From contig JAHEDX010000037.1 in NCBI GenBank assembly GCA_024641005.1, positions 1-39,003 on the forward strand: a stretch of 39,003 nucleotides of DNA, read 5' to 3'. Origin of the DNA: Acidimicrobiaceae bacterium (lineage in GTDB: Bacteria > Actinomycetota > Acidimicrobiia > Acidimicrobiales > Ilumatobacteraceae). Positions 33,615-39,003 of this stretch are shown piece after piece. Each line of letters begins with the position of its first letter. Within the stretch, counting starts at the first letter, position 1. The notes beneath the pieces were generated by a model. It did no database searches and was not told the origin of the DNA. It saw nothing but the letters and a program-made list of their open reading frames with translations. The translations under genes and the position numbers were made by a program.

Positions 33615-34082
33615 GTGGATAGCGATGCTCAGCTCCCTGAACCCGCCGCTGACCTGTTGGCCGTGGCGACTTCGGTGACCCCGAGGTGGCTGAGGCGCAT
33701 CACCACCGAGGCGGCCACCAACGGCGGGGTCGACGCGTCGGCATTCGGGGACGATCTCGACGTGTTGGTCCGATCCGCATCGAGCGGCTTGATCGACGAG
33801 TTGCGTCGGCTGTTGGCGACCGACGTCGACGACCAGCGCACCAATCCGTTGTCGTTGTACCGCGATGCCGTTGCGGCCCCGACGGGGTTCCTGAGATCGA
33901 TCGGAGTGCCACCACCACCACCCGACCATTTCGCGGCCGAGCGGTTTCCGGACGACGTGTACCGGATCGGCCCGGCGGCGTGGTCCGACATCGATCCGAG
34001 CCTCCACGAACCCGGCTTGGTCTGGGGTGCGTGGAAAGCGATGACGGTGCTACGCCGTCGTCGAGATGAGGGACTGCGCTGA
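33615..34082 (+). CDS. Conserved-looking small protein before glnD, function unknown
   Basis: About 155 residues, probably cytoplasmic, with no membrane helix or signal. It starts with helical stretches (TPRWLRRITTEAA), has DELRRLLATDVDDQRTNPLSLYRDAVAAPTGFL in the middle, a PPPPPDHFAAERFPDD segment, and a C-terminal WGAWKAMTVLRRRRDEG. I do not recognise the family. GTG 33615 has an AGAAG-like site several bases before it; GTG 33663 and 33675 are alternatives. Codon use and good reading-frame bias support a real gene. It stops 52 bases before glnD. Confidence 0.7.
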   Translation: MDSDAQLPEPAADLLAVATSVTPRWLRRITTEAATNGGVDASAFGDDLDVLVRSASSGLIDELRRLLATDVDDQRTNPLSLYRDAVAAPTGFLRSIGVPPPPPDHFAAERFPDDVYRIGPAAWSDIDPSLHEPGLVWGAWKAMTVLRRRRDEGLR

Positions 34083-34121
34083 CTCGACGACGCGAACTGC
34101 GCGGGCGACGCGGCTGGCCTC

Positions 34122-34127
34122 TACCGT
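34122..34127 (+). promoter_or_regulatory. -10 of glnD
   Basis: TACCGT, seven bases, GTG 34135; no ribosome site in between. Confidence 0.45.
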
Positions 34128-34134
34128 GGGCACG

Positions 34135-36465
34135 GTGAGCACCCTGACTCCTGAACGTGAGGTCGAAGTTGCATTCGAGCGGCGCCTCGCGGCTCTTGCC
34201 GACACCTCGGTAGGAGGTCGCGCGTATTGCCGGCAGCTGGCGTTGAGCACCGATGCCTGGATCGTCGCGTTGGCGTCGCAGGCGAGGGCGCAACATCCCC
34301 GTGCACCTCGGTTCGCTCTGGTCGCCGTGGGAGGGTACGGCCGCGGTGAGTTGTCACCTCACAGCGACATCGACCTGTTGTTCGTCCACGAGTCCAGCTC
34401 GAATCGCGTCGAGGCGATCGCATCGGCGATCTGGTACCCGATCTGGGACGCTGGGCTGAAACTCGGCCACTCGGTGCGAACACTCGACGAACACCTGGCG
34501 CTGGCCAAGAACGATCTCGACACCGCCACCGCGTTGCTGACCGCGCGCCCGATCGCCGGCGACATGAAGCTCGGCGCTGCGATCGTCGAATCAGGCCTGG
34601 CCAACTGGACCAAACGCAAGAAGCGTTGGTTGCAGGACCTGCAGCAGCGTGTGATTCAGCGCCAGTCGGGAGCAGGTGACGTCGCGTACATCCTCGAACC
34701 TGACCTGAAAGACGGTCACGGCGGAATCCGTGACGCGCAGTCGTTGTGGTGGGCCGAGTGCGGGGGCATGTCGCTCACCGACGAGGACAACCATGCACTC
34801 AACGAATGCTACGACGTGTTGCTCAGCGCACGCGTCGCGCTGCATCGTGCGACCGGGCGTGCCGGGGACACGATGCGACTCGAAGACCAGGATGCAGCGG
34901 CGCGGCAGGCAGGTGTCGGATCCGCTGACGAGCTGATGGCCGAGATCGCGGCCGCAGCGCGCACGGTCGCCTGGATCACCGACGAGTCGTGGGGGCGGCT
35001 CGGCAAGACCTCGGGAGGGAGCCCGCGCGAGGTGGCGCCCGGCGTGATGTTGCTCGACGGCGAGATGGAGCTCGCAGTCGACGCGAACCCCGCAGTCGAC
35101 CCGACCTACATGTTGCGAATCGCCACCGCCGCGGCTCGACACGAGGCCCGGATCGGTCGTCGCAGCCTCGACCGGTTGGCCGAGTTGGTGCCTCAATGGC
35201 CTTCGGTGTGGCCGGCCGGCGCGATCGACAAGTTGGTGGCGCTGCTGCTGGAAGGACATCGGGCGATCCCTGTGATCGAGTCGCTCGATCAGCGCGGGCT
35301 GATCACGCGGATGCTGCCCGAGTGGGAACCGGTCCGGTCGCGGCCGCAACGCAACGCGTACCACCGATTTACCGTCGACCGGCACCTGTTGGAGGCGGCC
35401 GCCAACGCCGCGGAGCTGGCCGACCGGGTGTCGCGCCCCGACCTGCTCGTGCTGGGCGCCTTGTTCCACGACATCGGGAAGGGATACCCGGGAGATCACA
35501 CCGAGGTGGGAATGGTGCTGGTGCGTGAGCTGGGGCCGCGACTTCGCCTCGCCGATCGTGACGTCGACGTGTTGGTGGCGATGGTCGAGCATCACCTGTT
35601 GCTGCCCGACGTGGCGGTTCGGCGCGATCTGTCCGATCCCGCCACCATCCAGAGCGTCGCCGACGCCGTCGGCAGCCAGGAGGTACTGGAGCTGCTCCAC
35701 GGCCTCACGGTCGCCGACTCGATCGCAACCGGTCCTGCAGCGTGGGGCGGCTGGAAGGAGGAACTCGTCGCCGAACTGGTCGGTCGGGTCACTCATGTGA
35801 TCGGAGGCGGCGATGTTGCCGAGGTGACCTGGACCCTGTTCCCCGATGCCGACACGGTCGCGCTGATGGCCACCGGTGAGAACCACATCCGGATCGAGGA
35901 CGACCGCCTGACGGTGGTGTACCGGGACGCGCCGGGAGCCTTCAGCCGGATCGCCGGTGTGGTGTCACTCCACGGACTCGATGTGCTCACGGCGCGCGCC
36001 CACTCCGACGAGCCGCAACTCGGTCGGTTCAGCATGGGCACCTCCGAGTTCCGGGTTCAGGTGCCCCGAAGCGGCATCGACTGGCCGCCGATACGCGCCG
36101 ACCTCGAGCGTGGAGTGAACGGCCAACTGGCGATCGAGTCACGACTGGCGGAACGGGCGCGCACCTATCGGCGCCGCCGGGCGATGCAGGCGGCCGAGCC
36201 GGGCCCGCCCAGCGTGACATTCCACGACGAGGCGTCGAGCGATGCGACCGTGCTGGAGGTGCGCTGCCAGACCAAGATCGGCATTCTCTACCGGATCACG
36301 AAGGCGCTCGCCGAGGTCGGCCTCGACATCCGGCATGCGGCCGTCCAGACGATCGGTCTCGAGGTCGTCGACACGTTCTATGTTCGCGACTGGTCGGGGC
36401 GGCTGATCACCGACGCGTTCCACCGGCGCGAGATCGAGCGCGCCGTCCTGCACGCGATCGGGTGA
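34135..36465 (+). CDS. glnD: PII uridylyltransferase/uridylyl-removing enzyme (nitrogen sensor)
   Basis: A 776-residue GlnD protein with all four modules. Nucleotidyltransferase with VGGYGRGELSPHSDIDLLF (about 64-83; the D-x-D metal pair); the GlnD-specific helical part with LEPDLKDGHGGIRDAQ; HD hydrolase domain with FHDIGKGYPGDHTEVG (about 443) and EHHLLLPD; two C-terminal ACT domains (APGAFSRIAGVVSLHGLDVL near 600 and KIGILYRITKALAEVGLDIR near 710) that sense glutamine. It modifies PII (GlnB/GlnK); in actinobacteria the group added may be AMP instead of UMP. No glnB/glnK or amt gene is adjacent, unlike the amtB-glnK-glnD order of many actinobacteria. The start is probably leaderless. Confidence 0.95.
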   Translation: MSTLTPEREVEVAFERRLAALADTSVGGRAYCRQLALSTDAWIVALASQARAQHPRAPRFALVAVGGYGRGELSPHSDIDLLFVHESSSNRVEAIASAIWYPIWDAGLKLGHSVRTLDEHLALAKNDLDTATALLTARPIAGDMKLGAAIVESGLANWTKRKKRWLQDLQQRVIQRQSGAGDVAYILEPDLKDGHGGIRDAQSLWWAECGGMSLTDEDNHALNECYDVLLSARVALHRATGRAGDTMRLEDQDAAARQAGVGSADELMAEIAAAARTVAWITDESWGRLGKTSGGSPREVAPGVMLLDGEMELAVDANPAVDPTYMLRIATAAARHEARIGRRSLDRLAELVPQWPSVWPAGAIDKLVALLLEGHRAIPVIESLDQRGLITRMLPEWEPVRSRPQRNAYHRFTVDRHLLEAAANAAELADRVSRPDLLVLGALFHDIGKGYPGDHTEVGMVLVRELGPRLRLADRDVDVLVAMVEHHLLLPDVAVRRDLSDPATIQSVADAVGSQEVLELLHGLTVADSIATGPAAWGGWKEELVAELVGRVTHVIGGGDVAEVTWTLFPDADTVALMATGENHIRIEDDRLTVVYRDAPGAFSRIAGVVSLHGLDVLTARAHSDEPQLGRFSMGTSEFRVQVPRSGIDWPPIRADLERGVNGQLAIESRLAERARTYRRRRAMQAAEPGPPSVTFHDEASSDATVLEVRCQTKIGILYRITKALAEVGLDIRHAAVQTIGLEVVDTFYVRDWSGRLITDAFHRREIERAVLHAIG

Positions 36466-36486
36466 CCTCCAGTCGTTCCCGACGAG

Positions 36487-36492
36487 TAGCGT
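36487..36492 (+). promoter_or_regulatory. -10 of the NUDIX gene
   Basis: TAGCGT in the context GTAGCGTC, seven bases, GTG 36500. The same octamer precedes GTG at 23029 and 38333 at the same distance. Confidence 0.5.
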
Positions 36493-36499
36493 CGCGCTC

Positions 36500-37201
36500 G
36501 TGAGCGATCCCGCTGGCCTTCCCGATGCTCGTGATCTGGCTCGTTGGAGTTCCGCGTTGGCCGCGATCGCGCGAACCGGGCTGGGATTCACCGACAATCT
36601 CTACGAGCGCGAGCGCTTCGAGGAGGTGTTGCACGTCGCCGGCGACATCAAGGTCGCTGCAGCAAACCTCGACGAAGCCGTGCAGGTGCAGCGTGAGACC
36701 GACCATTTCGTGCAGGAATGGCTCGAGAACGTCGGTGAGGGTGTCCCCGGATACGTCACACCGAAGGTGGCGATCGGGGCGGTCGTCGGCAACGACCGGG
36801 GCGAACTGCTGCTGGTGCAGCGCGCCGACTCGGGGATCTGGCTGTACCCGACAGGGTGGGCCGACGTCGGCTACTCGCCCGCCGAGGTCGCGGTCAAGGA
36901 AGTGGAAGAGGAGACCGGTATCGAGTGCGAGCCCGTGCGGTTGCTGTCGGTGATCGACGGCCAGCGCATGGGATTCTCGAGGTTCGGCATGTACATGCTG
37001 CTCTTCTACTGCCGTGCCACCGGCGGTGAGCTGCGGCCACATCCGCTCGAAACCTCCGACGTCGGTTGGTTCGGCCCCACACAGTTGCCGGAGGCGACAG
37101 CGGGCGCTTCGTGGTGGGGTCCAGCCGCCTTCGCAGCGATCGAGGGGGTCGAGGCGCCGACAGCGTTCGACCCGCCCCGAGATCCGATCTGGCGCGGCTG
37201 A
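36500..37201 (+). CDS. NUDIX hydrolase with N-terminal helical domain
   Basis: 233 residues. The N-terminal part (about 8-80, WSSALAAIARTGLGFTDNLYERERFEEVL) matches the helical domain found before NUDIX domains in the 'X-linked nucleoside diphosphate hydrolase' group. The NUDIX fold follows, with VAIGAVVGNDRGELLLVQR and a box at about 119-141. The box is G-x5-Y-x7-K-E-V-x-E-E-x-G: the first glutamate is Tyr125 and the arginine is Lys133, while the metal-binding E134, E137 and E138 positions remain. Such enzymes cleave nucleoside diphosphates linked to another group; the substrate is unknown. Leaderless GTG start. Confidence 0.92.
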   Translation: MSDPAGLPDARDLARWSSALAAIARTGLGFTDNLYERERFEEVLHVAGDIKVAAANLDEAVQVQRETDHFVQEWLENVGEGVPGYVTPKVAIGAVVGNDRGELLLVQRADSGIWLYPTGWADVGYSPAEVAVKEVEEETGIECEPVRLLSVIDGQRMGFSRFGMYMLLFYCRATGGELRPHPLETSDVGWFGPTQLPEATAGASWWGPAAFAAIEGVEAPTAFDPPRDPIWRG

Positions 37202-37225
37202 CCCTCGGCCGCCGACGCCGGGTCA
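37199..37225. terminator. Hairpin containing the stop codons of both convergent genes
   Basis: TGACCC (37199-37204) pairs with GGGTCA (37220-37225), with CGGC/GCCG pairing inside. The TGA in the left arm is the NUDIX stop and the TGA read on the other strand in the right arm is the PAC2 stop. Confidence 0.5.
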
Positions 37226-38113
37226 GTTCTCGGCGTCGCGATTTCGGAGGAACTGTTCGACTTCGTCGGCGAGCTGCTCGGGATCTGCGTCGGCGATGTC
37301 GGTGTCGTCGAAATCGTCGTCGGTGTCGTCGTCCATCTCGTCGACCATGTCCTCGAGCCGGCTGACGTAGGTGACGAGATCGTCATCATCAGCGATCAGG
37401 GCAGCGACCTTGGCGTCGTAGTCGGCGATCTGCAACGCGACATTGGCGACCGGAGCAGGCGTACCCATCATCGAGCACAGCCGGTCGAGCAGCGCGAATG
37501 TGGCGCGCGGGGATGGAAGCTGGGCGGCGTACCCGGGCACGGCGGCCCACAAGGAGGCGGTGGGGAGACCGCTCCGCGACAACGCATCATGCAGGACTCC
37601 GACGATCCCCGTCGGGCCTTCGTACCGCGACCGCTCGAGGTCGAAACGTTCGATCAAGGACGCGTCGGTTGCCGTGCCGATGATCTGGGTGCGTCTGGTG
37701 TGGGGCACATCGGCGAGGAGAGCGCCGAGTGTGAATGCCATCGGCGCGGCGAACCGATGGGCGATACCGGTGATCTGCTCACAGAATGTGCGCCAACGAA
37801 GCGCAGGCTCGGGGCCGAGCACGAGGATCACGTCGGTGCCGGGCAACGAGGCCGCCCACACGCCGACGGTCGGCCACACGATGGAACGATTGCGCTCGTT
37901 GTCGAGTCGCACGTGAGGCCGAACGGTGGCGAAGTCGGTGAACGACTCGGGGTCGATCTCAGCGAGGGCCGTGGCACCGCTCGTCTCGACGAGCGTGCGG
38001 ATCGCGGTCGAGGCTGCATCACCGGCGTCGTTCCAGCCGGTGAACGCGGCGACCACGACCGGGTTGGTGAGCGTGATCTCGTCGATGTCGACCAGCCAGC
38101 GGACGTGCTCCAT
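37223..38113 (-). CDS. PAC2-family protein (proteasome-assembly-chaperone-like)
   Basis: A 296-residue PAC2-domain protein. NPVVVAAFTGWNDAGDAASTAI (about 17-38) is the family's opening; FTDFATVRPHVRL, ILVLGPEPALRWRTFCEQI, MAFTLGALLADVPHTR and AAVPGYAAQLPSPRATFALL follow. The last 50 residues are very acidic (a run of Asp and Glu around DDDTDDDFDDTD) and probably flexible. Related actinobacterial proteins such as Rv2125 are near proteasome or helicase genes, but their role is not settled. A TAGGGT hexamer lies nine bases before the ATG. Convergent with the NUDIX gene and divergent from the GNAT gene. Confidence 0.9.
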   Translation of the reverse strand: MEHVRWLVDIDEITLTNPVVVAAFTGWNDAGDAASTAIRTLVETSGATALAEIDPESFTDFATVRPHVRLDNERNRSIVWPTVGVWAASLPGTDVILVLGPEPALRWRTFCEQITGIAHRFAAPMAFTLGALLADVPHTRRTQIIGTATDASLIERFDLERSRYEGPTGIVGVLHDALSRSGLPTASLWAAVPGYAAQLPSPRATFALLDRLCSMMGTPAPVANVALQIADYDAKVAALIADDDDLVTYVSRLEDMVDEMDDDTDDDFDDTDIADADPEQLADEVEQFLRNRDAEN

Positions 38114-38122
38114 GCGGGGCTC

Positions 38123-38128
38123 ACCCTA
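38123..38128 (-). promoter_or_regulatory. -10 of the PAC2 gene
   Basis: TAGGGT, nine bases, ATG 38113; no good ribosome site, so a leaderless or very short-leader mRNA. Confidence 0.4.
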
Positions 38129-38319
38129 CCGGCGCAGGGAGGCGGGTGCAGGGGGTGGGCGCAAGCGGGAGGAGGTGCGTCTGGCCCGACGCCGATACTC
38201 GGCGTTCGCACTCCGTCTCACCGCCGTCGAAGGCCGGGCCGTGCCGTGGCATACCGCGACCGGCGCGCCGCGGGTTCGATCGGGCCCGTACCGGGTGACT
38301 CGGCGAGATCCGGTCCGGG

Positions 38320-38325
38320 TAGCGT
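38320..38325 (+). promoter_or_regulatory. -10 of the GNAT gene
   Basis: TAGCGT in the context GTAGCGTC, seven bases, GTG 38333. No ribosome site. Confidence 0.5.
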
Positions 38326-38332
38326 CGGGCGG

Positions 38333-38764
38333 GTGACTGCAGAGATCCGCCCTGCCGACCGGGTCGACGACGAACTCGTCGATGCGTTCGCCGTGTTGAT
38401 TCCACAGCTGTCGTCGTCGTCGCCCCCACCGACGGCGGCAGAACTTCAGACGATCGTCGACTCGCCCGACTCGGTGCTGTACCTCGCCTGGCTCGACGGT
38501 CGGATCGTGGGGAGCCTGACGCTGGCGTTCTACCGAATGCCGACGGGCCTCAAGGCATGGATCGAGGACGTGGTCGTCGATGCCTCGGCGCGCGGCCACG
38601 GCGTGGGGGAGTCTCTCAACGTCGCGGCGATCGCCGAGGCAGCGCGCCGTGGCGCGAAGAACGTGAACCTCACCAGCAGACCGTCGCGCGAGGCCGCCAA
38701 TCGGTTGTATCAACGCCTGGGGTTCGTGCCGTACGACACCAACATGTACCGCTACTCGATCTGA
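38333..38764 (+). CDS. GNAT-family N-acetyltransferase
   Basis: A 143-residue acetyltransferase. AELQTIVDSPDSVLYLAWLDGRIVGSLTLAFYRMP is the N-terminal sheet, WIEDVVVDASARGHGVGESL (about 78-97) contains the acetyl-CoA loop R-G-H-G-V-G, and NLTSRPSREAANRLYQRLGFVPYDTNMYRY is the C-terminal motif B region. It transfers acetyl from acetyl-CoA to an amine; the substrate is not predictable. The GTG at 38333 is the only start that leaves a normal-length domain, and it lies seven bases after a -10-like hexamer. Longer readings extend through the PAC2 gene on the other strand and are not credible. Confidence 0.92.
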   Translation: MTAEIRPADRVDDELVDAFAVLIPQLSSSSPPPTAAELQTIVDSPDSVLYLAWLDGRIVGSLTLAFYRMPTGLKAWIEDVVVDASARGHGVGESLNVAAIAEAARRGAKNVNLTSRPSREAANRLYQRLGFVPYDTNMYRYSI

Positions 38765-38807
38765 ACGGCGTGGTTTCGCCGGCCGGGCGTGGGCCAGGGC
38801 AGTGGAA

Positions 38808-38833
38808 CGACACATCGAACGACGATCGTGTCG
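38808..38833. terminator. Hairpin between convergent GNAT and HEAT-repeat genes
   Basis: CGACACATCG (38808-38817) pairs with the complementary run at 38823-38833 with a single bulged base and a five-base loop, inside the 82-base gap between convergent genes. Confidence 0.5.
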
Positions 38834-38846
38834 CGGTGTCGTCCGA

Positions 38847-39003
38847 TCAGGTGAGGTCGAACTCGCCGGCCGCGCGACGCAGGTCCTCGGCGGCTTGGCG
38901 CACCTGCCAGTCGCGGTCGGCCAGGGCGTGTTCGATTGCAGCCTCGACGTCGGGGCCCTCGAACGGGGCGAGTGCCAACACGGCGCGCCGCCTGACATTC
39001 GGC
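38847..39003 (-). CDS. HEAT-repeat protein, C-terminal fragment (5' part outside window)
   Basis: Only the last 51 codons are in the window. The visible part reads as HEAT repeat helices: VRRRAVLALAPF, then EAAIEHALADRDWQVRQAAEDL, the typical pattern of a helix pair with D-W-x-V-R-x-A-A in the second helix, followed by a short tail ending FDLT. HEAT/PBS-lyase-like repeats mediate protein contacts. The rest of the protein lies to the right of the window, so nothing can be said about other domains. Confidence 0.75.
   Translation of the reverse strand, partial: PNVRRRAVLALAPFEGPDVEAAIEHALADRDWQVRQAAEDLRRAAGEFDLT

Overview
The window is high-GC DNA from an actinobacterium. The set of relatives (a ChoD-type GMC oxidase, an F420-type nitroreductase, a CysO-like sulfur carrier, a DUF3263 plus LytR_C pair, many GTG starts and many apparently leaderless mRNAs) points to Actinomycetota; Acidimicrobiia (Ilumatobacter-like) is my best guess, made from sequence memory and not from a search. 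About 36 protein genes are supported, the first and last cut by the window edges. I see no tRNA, rRNA, IS element, integrase or CRISPR array. It looks like ordinary chromosome with one dense regulatory block.

1-10.8 kb is a cell-envelope signalling block. After the 5' part of kbl (minus strand) come a response regulator/histidine kinase pair, a COG4705 membrane protein, a PAP2 phosphatase, a four-gene ABC-2 exporter operon ending in a lipoprotein, and, divergent from that operon, a second regulator/kinase pair. Direct repeats of TTCAG spaced exactly 11 bp occur in front of the exporter operon, the second regulator, the PAP2 gene and in the kbl/regulator-1 gap. In three of the four a -10-like hexamer lies at the same distance. 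A different 11-bp repeat series (AAC, four times) lies in front of the COG4705 gene. This looks like a small, previously unlisted regulon.

10.9-12.5 kb holds a small lipoprotein, an ECF sigma factor and an overlapping single-pass membrane protein that may control it. 12.6-17.6 kb is a minus-strand lipid/sterol-type oxidation group: acyl-CoA thioesterase II, ChoD-like oxidase, deazaflavin-dependent nitroreductase, Baeyer-Villiger monooxygenase, with a hexamer microsatellite and a 14-bp inverted repeat in one gap. 17.7-21.2 kb is one very large Fe-S nuclease/exonuclease/helicase protein. 21.4-25.4 kb has an HD-GYP phosphodiesterase, two LytR_C-domain envelope proteins, uridine kinase and DUF3263; the DUF3263/LytR_C pair resembles Rv0430-Rv0431 (VirR) of M. 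tuberculosis.

25.4-29.8 kb has glycerate kinase, a class V aminotransferase, a CysO-like carrier and groEL under two overlapping CIRCE operators. 29.9-39 kb has an ATP-grasp enzyme, FdhD, coproheme decarboxylase (ChdC), a solute-binding lipoprotein, a small unknown protein, GlnD, a NUDIX hydrolase, a PAC2 protein, a GNAT acetyltransferase and the tail of a HEAT-repeat protein.

A pattern across the second half is a TANNNT hexamer 6-7 nt before the start codon with no Shine-Dalgarno sequence, which predicts many leaderless transcripts. All functional calls come from reading motifs and remembered family sequences; none was checked against a database.
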